This document shows positions 9,093-16,514 of a stretch of DNA of 20,397 bases, piece after piece. Both the position numbers and the translations under genes were made by a program. The notes beneath the pieces are model-generated. The model worked only from the letters and a program-made list of their open reading frames with translations. It was not told the origin of the DNA and did no database searches. The DNA comes from Methanobacteriaceae archaeon (GTDB lineage: Archaea; Methanobacteriota; Methanobacteria; Methanobacteriales; Methanobacteriaceae), in the NCBI GenBank assembly GCA_900766745.1, contig CAAFWR010000005.1:1-20397 (forward strand). Direction: 5' to 3'. The first letter of the stretch is position 1. Each line of letters starts with the position of its first letter.

Positions 9093-9686
9093 ATGATTTA
9101 CGGAATTGTCATGTCTGGAGGTAGAGGAACTAGACTCAATTCATCTGTGGAAAAACCTCTCTTTAAATTATACAAAAAACCTTTAATTAAATATGTGCTT
9201 GATAATCTAAATGCTTCTAAATACATCGACAAAATATTTATTGCAACTAGTTACCATACACCTGAAACTAAAAAGTACATTGATGACTTAGGGGAAGATT
9301 TTTTTATTTTAGATACTCCTGGAGATAATTATTTGGATGATCTAGGTTTTATTTTGAACTTCTTTGAAAATGAGTCTAAAGATGATACTTTACTTTTTAT
9401 CAATGCCGACCTCCCGTTTATATCTTCAGAGGTTGTTGATTACACAATTGAAACATATAATTCCATAAAAGAAGATGCATTATCTGTTTTTATTCCTGTA
9501 GACATTTTTAAGGAATTGAATTTGGATTACTCCTATGAATTTAAAGGACTGGTTCCATCAGGACTTAATATTCTTAGAAGTGAAAACATCATTCAGGAGG
9601 AATACGCTCTTGTCATTCCTAAAAAGGAATTGGCTATTAATGTTAACACTTTAAATGATGCAGATATTGCCAAAAAATTTTTATAA
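9093..9686 (+). CDS. cobY: Adenosylcobinamide-phosphate guanylyltransferase
   Basis: GTP:adenosylcobinamide-phosphate guanylyltransferase, the archaeal non-homologous replacement for CobU, which makes adenosyl-GDP-cobinamide before the lower ligand is attached. 197 residues from the ATG at 9093 (an upstream in-frame TTG at 9084 would add MIC). The N-terminus IYGIVMSGGRGTRL is a nucleotidyltransferase G-loop, followed by EKPLFKLYKKPLIKYVLDNL, and LLFINADLPFI holds the metal-site Asp. Length matches CobY (about 196). It starts 29 bases after the marker 14 gene without an obvious promoter, so the two are probably co-transcribed; its ribosome binding site is weak (TGAT, 9085-9088). The product feeds the corrinoid of MtrA. 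A MobA-like or sugar nucleotidyltransferase is the alternative, but length and context favour CobY. Confidence 0.85.
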   Translation: MIYGIVMSGGRGTRLNSSVEKPLFKLYKKPLIKYVLDNLNASKYIDKIFIATSYHTPETKKYIDDLGEDFFILDTPGDNYLDDLGFILNFFENESKDDTLLFINADLPFISSEVVDYTIETYNSIKEDALSVFIPVDIFKELNLDYSYEFKGLVPSGLNILRSENIIQEEYALVIPKKELAINVNTLNDADIAKKFL

Positions 9687-9699
9687 TTTCCTTTCAAAC

Positions 9700-9765
9700 T
9701 TATATAATTAATAAATATAAATATAATGAAATTATAATAAATATAATATTATATTATTAGGTGAT
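9700..9765 (+). promoter_or_regulatory. Promoter and GGTGAT ribosome binding site of the PRC-barrel gene
   Basis: TTATATAA at 9700-9707 fits an archaeal TATA box and predicts initiation near 9730. GGTGAT at 9760-9765 is complementary to the extreme 3' end of archaeal 16S rRNA and lies four bases before the ATG at 9770, which decides that start over the in-frame GTG at 9761. Confidence 0.5.
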
Positions 9766-9769
9766 TTGT

Positions 9770-10036
9770 ATGGAAAACAGACAAACTTCTAGAAGGGAAG
9801 AAAAGTTATGGAGTGAAATCAAAAACTATCAGGTAGCTACTACTAATGCACGTATTTTAGGAGTTTTAGACGAACTTATTGTCAATGAAAAAACTGGTAA
9901 AATTGTGGACATCGCAATTAAAATTGATTCTGAACGCAATGTCCATCTTAAAGGTGCTAAAAGAAATGGAAATCACTTATTAGTTCCTTTCACTAAAGTC
10001 GAAAAAGTTGGAGAATTTATTATAGTATCTGAATAA
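9770..10036 (+). CDS. PRC-barrel domain protein
   Basis: 88-residue soluble protein. After a charged N-terminus (MENRQTSRREEKLWSEIKNY) it reads VATTNARILGVLDELIVNEKTGKIVDIAIKID...HLLVPFTKVEKVGEFIIVSE, the small beta-barrel pattern of PRC-barrel domains (variable residue, then G-x-(V/L)-x-(D/E) and a terminal I(I/V)V strand). Such archaeal single-domain proteins are common; the fold is associated with RNA-processing and photosynthetic-reaction-centre adaptors, but no function can be assigned to this one. It has its own promoter and is followed by a bare T-tract terminator, so it appears monocistronic between cobY and sufC. Confidence 0.75.
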   Translation: MENRQTSRREEKLWSEIKNYQVATTNARILGVLDELIVNEKTGKIVDIAIKIDSERNVHLKGAKRNGNHLLVPFTKVEKVGEFIIVSE

Positions 10037-10056
10037 TTCTTCTTTTATTTTTTTTA
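10037..10056 (+). terminator. Oligo-T terminator after the PRC-barrel gene
   Basis: The 20 bases after the stop contain TTCTTCTTTTATTTTTTTT with no hairpin. Archaeal RNA polymerase can terminate on such T-tracts alone. Confidence 0.5.
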
Positions 10057-10060
10057 ATGT

Positions 10061-10136
10061 AGTTATATTTATTAATGATGAATTGTTTATTATAACTGCA
10101 GTTATATTTGTTATAACTTTATTTTATAATGGTGAT
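10061..10136 (+). promoter_or_regulatory. suf promoter region with palindrome and repeated AGTTATATTT
   Basis: A perfect 16-bp palindrome, TATAACTGCAGTTATA, occupies 10091-10106. Its right part overlaps the best TATA candidate (TTATATTT within AGTTATATTT, 10100-10109), and the same ten bases occur upstream at 10061-10070; another TTATAAC half-site follows at about 10111-10117. Predicted initiation is near 10127-10130, leaving a leader of about ten bases that contains the GGTGAT ribosome binding site (10131-10136). The layout fits repression by a dimeric protein competing with TATA-binding protein. The regulator is not identifiable here. Confidence 0.5.
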
Positions 10137-10139
10137 ATG

Positions 10140-10898
10140 ATGTTGCTTGAAATTAAAAATTTAGCTGTTGAGGTAGCAGGTAAACAAGTTTTAAAAAATG
10201 TTAATCTCTCAATTGCTGAGGGAGAAACTCATGTTCTTTTAGGACCTAATGGTGCTGGTAAAAGTACTTTATTCTTAACCATTCTCGGTTTTCCACAATA
10301 TAAGGTGGTAAATGGTTCAATCACATTTAAAGGAAAAGATATTACTAATTTATCAACTACAGAACGTGTTCAATTAGGTATGGGTGTTAGTTTCCAGACT
10401 CCCCCTACAATTAGAGGGGTTTCAGTAAGAGACTTGATTAAAATTGAATCCCATCAGGACGTTAAGGAACCTTTAAACCCAAGAATGGAAAAACTAGCTA
10501 AAAAACTGAAATTTAGTGATGAATTTTTAGACAGGGATGTTAACTTCGGATTTTCAGGAGGGGAAGTTAAAAGATCTGAAATTTTACAGCTTTTAGCTCA
10601 AATGCCTGATTTTACCATGTTCGATGAACCAGATTCCGGTGTAGACATTGAAAATGTTGAATTAATAGCTAGTGAAATTGGAACTTTATTGGATAAAGAG
10701 TTAAAACATGACCAAAGAAAAAGAAGCGGTTTATTAATTACCCATTTAGGTTATATTTTAAACTTCGTCAATGCTGATAAGGCTCATGTATTAATGAATG
10801 GTGAAATAGCTTGTTCTGGTAATCCTCAAGAGATTATCGATGATATTAGAGAAAACGGTTTTAATGGATGTGTTGAGTGTGCGCGATGTTCTTCATGA
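10140..10898 (+). CDS. sufC: Fe-S cluster assembly ATPase
   Basis: ABC-type ATPase of the SUF scaffold, acting with SufB to build Fe-S clusters in the cytoplasm. 252 residues from the ATG at 10140; the ATG at 10137 abuts GGTGAT, and a longer in-frame extension to 10083 is hydrophobic and overlaps the promoter. Walker A GPNGAGKST is at residues 35-43, the Q-loop is in MGVSFQTPPTIRGVSV, the signature is FSGGEVKRSEILQLL, Walker B and its glutamate are FTMFDEPDSGVDI, and the switch His is in LLITHLGYIL. The C-terminus ends with GCVECARCSS, a Cys-rich tail encoded largely in the overlap with sufB. No sufS, sufE or sufU is next to it, so this is the minimal SufBC type found in many methanogens. Confidence 0.93.
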   Translation: MLLEIKNLAVEVAGKQVLKNVNLSIAEGETHVLLGPNGAGKSTLFLTILGFPQYKVVNGSITFKGKDITNLSTTERVQLGMGVSFQTPPTIRGVSVRDLIKIESHQDVKEPLNPRMEKLAKKLKFSDEFLDRDVNFGFSGGEVKRSEILQLLAQMPDFTMFDEPDSGVDIENVELIASEIGTLLDKELKHDQRKRSGLLITHLGYILNFVNADKAHVLMNGEIACSGNPQEIIDDIRENGFNGCVECARCSS

Positions 10899-12114
10899 TG
10901 CTGAAAAAGCTAAAGATAAAAAGGCTCCTTTAGGAGTAGATGTTACTATTGAAAATTTTACAGATGAACCTATTGACGCTAAAGAGATTTTAGATGATTT
11001 AGGGGATTTGTCTAAAAAGGATCAGAACGATCTTTTAAAAGTAGGTATTGATACTTCTGAAAAGGGAAGGGCAGGTACTTTTGTTCAGATGGACCAGACC
11101 AATATCTTTACAAGTAACATGATGTCAGATTCAATTGAGATTATGAACATCGGTGTTGCATTAGATAAGTATCACTGGCTAAAAGATTATATGTGGCAGG
11201 TTGTAAAACCTGATGCTGATAAGTACACTGCTAAAACTGCTTTACGTGAAGAAAAAGACGGCGTAAAAAGCGGATACTTTATCAGATCACTTCCAAATAC
11301 TAAAGAGGTATTTCCGGTTCAATCATGTATGTTTATCAGTGATGAGGACATTATGCAAACAGCACATAACATCATCATTGCTGAGGAAAACTCTGAGCTC
11401 CATTTAATTACTGGGTGTGCTACCGGAGACGATGTTTCATCTGCAATGCACGTTGGAGTTTCTGAGATGTATCTAAAACCAGGGTCCAAAATCACTTTTA
11501 CCATGGTTCATAATTGGGCGGAGCAAGTGGAAGTACGTCCTAGAACAGGTGTTAAATTAGCTGACAATGCAACTTATTTGAATAACTATATTTTAACCAG
11601 TCCTGTAAGGTCACTTCAATCTTATCCTACTGCTTATTGTGATGGTGTTAATTCAAGAGCTCTTTTCCAAAGTATTCAAGGAGGTAAAAAGGACTCTGTT
11701 ATTGACGTAGGTTCAAGAGCTATTTTAAATGCTCCGGGTGCTCGTTCAGAAATTATTTCCCGTGCCATCTCTCAAGATGAATCTAAAATTTATTCAAGAG
11801 GACATTTAGCCGGAACTGTTCCAGATGTTAGAGGCCATTTGGAATGTCATGGATTGGTTTTATCTGATGACAGTTTAATTTACGCTGTTCCAGAACTTGA
11901 GGCAAGTTCCTCCAATCTTGAAATGTCTCACGAAGCAGCTGTTGGTAAAATCGATGAGGATGAAATCAATTATTTAACTGCTAGAGGTATTTCTGAAGAT
12001 GAAGCAGCTTCAATGATTGTAAGAGGATTTTTAAGTATGGATATTACTGGTTTACCTGATGAACTTGCTCAAGAAACCCAAAAAATGATTGATATGAGTT
12101 TAGATGGAATGTAA
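10864..12114 (+). CDS. sufB: Fe-S cluster assembly scaffold SufB/SufD family protein
   Basis: Scaffold partner of SufC, about 416 residues, shorter than bacterial SufB because it lacks much of the N-terminal part. The C-terminal beta-helix region is well conserved: YPTAYCDGVNSRALFQSIQGG, GSRAILNAPGARSEIISRAI, RGHLECHGLVLSDDS with a Cys at the position of the proposed cluster/sulfur-acceptor Cys of E. coli SufB, and PELEASSSNLEMSHEAAVGKI with the matching Glu and His region. The start is uncertain: the ATG at 10864, GTG at 10870, TTG at 10873 or GTG at 10879 are all possible, and all lie within sufC, giving an overlap of about 20-35 bases and probably coupled translation. Because archaea often encode only one SufB/D protein, it likely serves as a homodimer. 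Confidence 0.9.
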   Translation: MDVLSVRDVLHDAEKAKDKKAPLGVDVTIENFTDEPIDAKEILDDLGDLSKKDQNDLLKVGIDTSEKGRAGTFVQMDQTNIFTSNMMSDSIEIMNIGVALDKYHWLKDYMWQVVKPDADKYTAKTALREEKDGVKSGYFIRSLPNTKEVFPVQSCMFISDEDIMQTAHNIIIAEENSELHLITGCATGDDVSSAMHVGVSEMYLKPGSKITFTMVHNWAEQVEVRPRTGVKLADNATYLNNYILTSPVRSLQSYPTAYCDGVNSRALFQSIQGGKKDSVIDVGSRAILNAPGARSEIISRAISQDESKIYSRGHLAGTVPDVRGHLECHGLVLSDDSLIYAVPELEASSSNLEMSHEAAVGKIDEDEINYLTARGISEDEAASMIVRGFLSMDITGLPDELAQETQKMIDMSLDGM

Positions 12115-12152
12115 TTTCTTAACTTCTATCTTTTTCTTTTTTTATTTGTTTT
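12115..12152 (+). terminator. Oligo-T terminator of the suf operon
   Basis: After the sufB stop comes a pyrimidine-rich stretch with several T-runs (TTTTTC, TTTTTTTA, TTTTTAA) and no hairpin. A further T8 run lies at about 12202-12209. Confidence 0.5.
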
Positions 12153-12214
12153 TAATCGAATTTTGTCTTGCCTCAATGTTTTAGTATATAAATCTTTTGC
12201 CTTTTTTTTCTAAG

Positions 12215-12340
12215 TAACCTTTATATTAATTATTTATATAAATAATATACAGTACATAATGTGATGCTGAGCTAGCTCATTAAGTACATTAAATTTGTTA
12301 GGATTAAACATAAGTTTCTTCTTAATAAACGAATTGAAAA
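12215..12340. promoter_or_regulatory. Unexplained palindromic element with flanking direct repeats, upstream of mvh
   Basis: This part of the 296-base gene-free gap holds a TATA-like stretch (TTTATATA, about 12233-12240), then two copies of AGTACAT at 12251-12257 and 12283-12289, 32 bases apart, flanking a perfect 12-bp palindrome TGAGCTAGCTCA (12268-12279). An overlapping pair TAATG/CATTA (12257-12261, 12278-12282) could also form a hairpin. It stands out as a GC-bearing island in very AT-rich DNA. It could be a distal operator, a second promoter giving a leader of about 145 bases, or a small RNA. No reading frame of note. Confidence 0.4.
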
Positions 12341-12410
12341 AATTTTTTTAAAAAAAAATTATATTTTGGAAATTTTCAAAATGTAAAATTTATAGAGGAG
12401 GAAAAACTCT
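12341..12410 (+). promoter_or_regulatory. Proximal mvh promoter with TATA-overlapping inverted repeat
   Basis: A-tracts and T-tracts (about 12336-12358), suggesting bent DNA, lead into TTATATTT at 12359-12366, a good TATA box. A near-perfect 20-bp inverted repeat spans 12363-12382 (ATTTTGGAAA/TTTTCAAAAT, one mismatch), covering the TATA end and the region before the predicted start near 12386-12390. GAGGAGG at 12395-12401 is the mvhD ribosome binding site. A protein bound at the repeat would block initiation. Confidence 0.5.
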
Positions 12411-12836
12411 ATGGCTGATGATATAAAAATTGTAATGTTTTGTTGTAACTGGTGTTCCTATGGAGGAGCAGACACAGCAGGTACTGCACGTATGCAATAC
12501 CCACCGAATATTAGAGTTATTCGTGTAATGTGTTCTGGAAGAATTGACCCACAATTTGTCTTGAAAGCATTCCAAGAAGGTGCTGATGGTGTATTTGTAG
12601 CTGGATGTCACATGGGTGACTGTCACTACGATGCTGGTAACTATAAATTAGATCGTAGAATGAGATTAGTTTACAAATTAGTCGAAGATATGGGCATTGG
12701 TAAAGAAAGAGTACACCACGATTGGATTTCTGCATCTGAAGGAGAAAAATTCTCTGAAGCAGTTAAAATGATGGTTAACAGAATCAAAGAATTAGGACCT
12801 GCTCCATTAAAAGGTCAAATCCAAGCTGAAAACTAA
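12411..12836 (+). CDS. mvhD: F420-non-reducing hydrogenase iron-sulfur subunit D
   Basis: [2Fe-2S] subunit that passes electrons from the MvhAG hydrogenase to HdrA of heterodisulfide reductase in the electron-bifurcating Mvh-Hdr complex. 141 residues, full family length. Conserved Cys are at residues 11, 12 and 15 ([12 protein letters not shown]), 41 (VMCSGRIDP), 66 and 71 ([10 protein letters not shown]). Preceded by a strong ribosome binding site; mvhG follows after a short gap. First gene of mvhDGAB. Confidence 0.95.
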   Translation: MADDIKIVMFCCNWCSYGGADTAGTARMQYPPNIRVIRVMCSGRIDPQFVLKAFQEGADGVFVAGCHMGDCHYDAGNYKLDRRMRLVYKLVEDMGIGKERVHHDWISASEGEKFSEAVKMMVNRIKELGPAPLKGQIQAEN

Positions 12837-12852
12837 ATTGGAGGAGTTATTT

Positions 12853-13779
<927 letters not shown>

Positions 13780-13780
13780 T

Positions 13781-15205
13781 ATGGTAAAACTTACTATGGA
13801 ACCGGTAACCCGTATTGAAGGACACGCAAAAATTACTGTACAACTTAATGATGCTGGTGAAGTTGAAGACACTAGATTACATGTTATGGAATTCAGAGGA
13901 TTCGAAAAATTCTTACAAGGTCGTCCTGTAGAAGAACTCGCAAGAATTGTTCCTAGAATCTGTGGTATTTGTGATGTACAACACCACTTAGCAGCTGCAA
14001 AAGCTGTTGACCAAATCTTCGGATTCAAAGATGATGAAATTTTACCTGCAGCATACAAAATGAGAGAAATTATGAACTGGGGTTCATTTATGCACTCTCA
14101 CGCACTTCACTTCTACTTCTTAGCTGCTCCTGATTTCATTATTCCTGATGCAAACAGAACCAACAGAAACGTATTCCAAATCATTAAAGACCAACCTGAC
14201 ATTGCTCTTCAAGCAATTAACATCAGAAGAAACGGTTTAGAAATGGTTAGAAAAATCGGTGGTCGTCCAATTCACCCTACTTCCTCTACTCCTGGAGGTA
14301 TCTCAACTGAATTAGATGCTGACACTCAAAAAGATTTATTAAACAGAGCTAAAGAAAACGTAGATTTAGCACAAAAAACTTTAGAATTAGCTATTCCTAT
14401 TTTAGAAGACAATATGGAATTAGTTGAAACTTTAGGTAACTTTGGTGACACTAGACACTGTGGTCTCGTAAACGATGGTGTATGGGATGTTTACAACGGT
14501 GATGTAAGAATAAAAGACAAAGATGGCAGTATTTTCTGCGAATACAATAACTTAGGATACAAAGACATTGTTGCAGAACATGTAAAGCCTTACTCCTGGT
14601 TAAAATTCCCTTACATTAAAGAATTAGGTTACCCAGAAGGTATCTACAGAGTAGCACCATTATCAAGAATTAACGTTTGTGACAAAATGCCAGATGCTGC
14701 GCCATTAGCACAAGAAGCATTAAACGACTTCCGTGACAAATTCGGATATGCACAAGCTCCATTATTATTCCACTGGGCTAGACTCATCGAATTGTTAGCA
14801 GCTGCTGAATGTGCTGCTGATGCATTAGATCAAGATTTATCTGGTCAAAAATTCCCAGACGAATTAGAAAGAACTGCTGGTGAAGGTGCAGGTATTGTAG
14901 AAGCTGCTCGTGGTACTTTAATCCACAACTACAAATGTGATGACAATGGTTTAGTAACTGAAGCTAACATTGTTGTAGCTACTATCCAAAACAACCCTGC
15001 TATGGAAATGGGTATTCAAAAAGTAGCTAAAGACTACATCAAACCTGGTGTAGAAGTAGATGATAAAATCTTTAATTTAATGGAAATGGTTATTAGAGCT
15101 TACGACCCATGTTTATCCTGTGCTACCCATACTATGGATAGTCAAATGAGATTAGCTGAAGTAGAAATTGTTGACAGCGAAGGAAACATCATTAAAAAAT
15201 TCTAA
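13781..15205 (+). CDS. mvhA: F420-non-reducing [NiFe]-hydrogenase large subunit
   Basis: Catalytic subunit that oxidises H2 at a Ni-Fe(CN)2CO centre in the cytoplasm, feeding electrons through MvhG and MvhD to heterodisulfide reductase. 474 residues before processing. The N-terminal nickel motif is [11 protein letters not shown] (Cys61 and Cys64); the C-terminal motif is DPCLSCATH (Cys444 and Cys447, ending at His450), followed by 24 residues ([15 protein letters not shown] onward) expected to be removed by a maturation peptidase after His450. The ATG follows the mvhG stop by one base, with AAGGAGGAG before it inside mvhG. Maturation genes (hyp) are not in the window. Confidence 0.96.
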   Translation: MVKLTMEPVTRIEGHAKITVQLNDAGEVEDTRLHVMEFRGFEKFLQGRPVEELARIVPRICGICDVQHHLAAAKAVDQIFGFKDDEILPAAYKMREIMNWGSFMHSHALHFYFLAAPDFIIPDANRTNRNVFQIIKDQPDIALQAINIRRNGLEMVRKIGGRPIHPTSSTPGGISTELDADTQKDLLNRAKENVDLAQKTLELAIPILEDNMELVETLGNFGDTRHCGLVNDGVWDVYNGDVRIKDKDGSIFCEYNNLGYKDIVAEHVKPYSWLKFPYIKELGYPEGIYRVAPLSRINVCDKMPDAAPLAQEALNDFRDKFGYAQAPLLFHWARLIELLAAAECAADALDQDLSGQKFPDELERTAGEGAGIVEAARGTLIHNYKCDDNGLVTEANIVVATIQNNPAMEMGIQKVAKDYIKPGVEVDDKIFNLMEMVIRAYDPCLSCATHTMDSQMRLAEVEIVDSEGNIIKKF

Positions 15206-15222
15206 ATAAAGGGGATTCAATA

Positions 15223-16464
15223 ATGATTGTATTTAACGAAGATGGTTGTATTAAATGTGGAGCATGTCAAGGAACATGTCCAACTTCTACCATCACTGTA
15301 ACTCCAACTTACATCCAACACTGTGACATGTGTGGACAAGATCCAAAATGTGCAGAAGTTTGTCCTGAAGGAGCATTGAAAGTAGAAATGTTTACTGTTG
15401 ATGAAAACGCACTTGATCAACCAAGATTAACTTTCAACTCCTCATTATGTACCAGTTGTGGTAAATGTGAAGAAGTCTGTCCACAGGAAACTTGTGTTGT
15501 AGTAGGTAAACCAAACATGGAAGTAGAAGGTTTCTGCGTAATGTGTAAAAAATGTGTAGAAATCTGTCCAGTTCAAGTAATTGGTATTCCAGGTATTGTA
15601 GAACCTAAAGACTGTGCTATTGATCTTGAAGGTAAAGGAGCAACTTATATTGTAAATTGTGTTGGTTGTGGAACCTGTGTAGAACCATGTCCTGTAGACG
15701 CAATTACCCTTGATAAAGTTGGCGGAACCATATCTATTGATGAAAACGTCTGTATTAAATGTGGTGTATGTTCCCAAACTTGTCCTTGGAATGCTGTATT
15801 TATCTCAGAAAAATACCCAGTTAAACGTGAAAAAGACATCATTGACTTTGCATTTGATTCAACTAGCTGTATTGGTTGTAATACTTGTGTAGAAGCTTGT
15901 CCTGGTAACTTCATTAAAACTATTGGAAGTAACTTAACTATTGAAGTTCCTGACATCTGTGCTGCATGTGGTTTATGTGTAAAAGTATGTCCAACTGATT
16001 CTTTAGATTTAGTTGTTAAATGGGGAGAAGCACACCCTGCTGACGCTGAAGGTTTAGGCTACGATGCTGAGAAATGTGAATTTATTGGTGCTTGTGCTAA
16101 TAAATGTCCTACTGAAGCTATTCGTGTAGTAACTAAAACCGGTATGGCTTGCCCATCATTAGTACAAACTGATGAAGACCCTTCATTTGTAAATTGTATT
16201 AGATGTGGTGCTTGTGCAGCAGTCTGTCCTGAAGGTGCTTTAACTGTCGGATCTATTGAAAAAATGATTGACGGTAAACTCGTAATGAGAGACAGAATTG
16301 AGTTCAACCCATCTAAATGTACTAAATGTGGTGACTGTGAAACTGCATGTCCATATAACATGATTCACTTAACTGATGATGAAAAATTACCAGTTAAAGG
16401 ATTCTGTACTTTATGTGGTCAATGTATTGAAGCATGTCCTGAACACGCTTTATATGACAAATAG
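15223..16464 (+). CDS. mvhB: Polyferredoxin
   Basis: Polyferredoxin of the mvh operon, 413 residues, built as six tandem 2x[4Fe-4S] ferredoxin-like units. I count twelve CxxCxxCxxxCP-type motifs: CIKCGACQGTCP, CDMCGQDPKCAEVCP (three extra residues), CTSCGKCEEVCP, CVMCKKCVEICP, CVGCGTCVEPCP, CIKCGVCSQTCP, CIGCNTCVEACP, CAACGLCVKVCP, CEFIGACANKCP, CIRCGACAAVCP, CTKCGDCETACP and CTLCGQCIEACP. The ninth has Ile in place of the second Cys (codon ATT), so that site may hold a [3Fe-4S] or otherwise ligated cluster. It is thought to store or carry low-potential electrons from the Mvh-Hdr complex, for example to formylmethanofuran dehydrogenase. Last gene of the operon; its stop overlaps the terminator stem. 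Confidence 0.96.
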   Translation: MIVFNEDGCIKCGACQGTCPTSTITVTPTYIQHCDMCGQDPKCAEVCPEGALKVEMFTVDENALDQPRLTFNSSLCTSCGKCEEVCPQETCVVVGKPNMEVEGFCVMCKKCVEICPVQVIGIPGIVEPKDCAIDLEGKGATYIVNCVGCGTCVEPCPVDAITLDKVGGTISIDENVCIKCGVCSQTCPWNAVFISEKYPVKREKDIIDFAFDSTSCIGCNTCVEACPGNFIKTIGSNLTIEVPDICAACGLCVKVCPTDSLDLVVKWGEAHPADAEGLGYDAEKCEFIGACANKCPTEAIRVVTKTGMACPSLVQTDEDPSFVNCIRCGACAAVCPEGALTVGSIEKMIDGKLVMRDRIEFNPSKCTKCGDCETACPYNMIHLTDDEKLPVKGFCTLCGQCIEACPEHALYDK

Positions 16465-16500
16465 GTGGATTAGTTCCCACCTTTTTATTTTATTTTTTTT
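16463..16500 (+). terminator. Hairpin terminator of the mvh operon
   Basis: Inverted repeat AGGTGG (16463-16468) and CCACCT (16477-16482), 8-base loop, followed by TTTTATTTTATTTTTTTT. The stem begins within the mvhB TAG stop. Confidence 0.8.
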
Positions 16501-16514
16501 AAAAAAGAAAAAAG
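16500..16514 (-). terminator. Oligo-T terminator of pyrC (minus strand)
   Basis: Read on the minus strand, the pyrC stop is followed by ACTTTTTTCTTTTTT, a T-tract with no hairpin of its own, lying against the mvh terminator between convergent genes. Confidence 0.5.

Noticed and set aside
10083..10139. Longer SufC N-terminus beginning at 10083
   Set aside because: It would be a hydrophobic extension covering the palindrome, TATA box and GGTGAT site; SufC proteins start at the MLLEIKNL-type sequence.
12258..12275. C/D box small RNA suggested by GTGATGC and CTGA
   Set aside because: The boxes overlap or lie only a few bases apart, leaving no guide sequence, and no second box pair follows.
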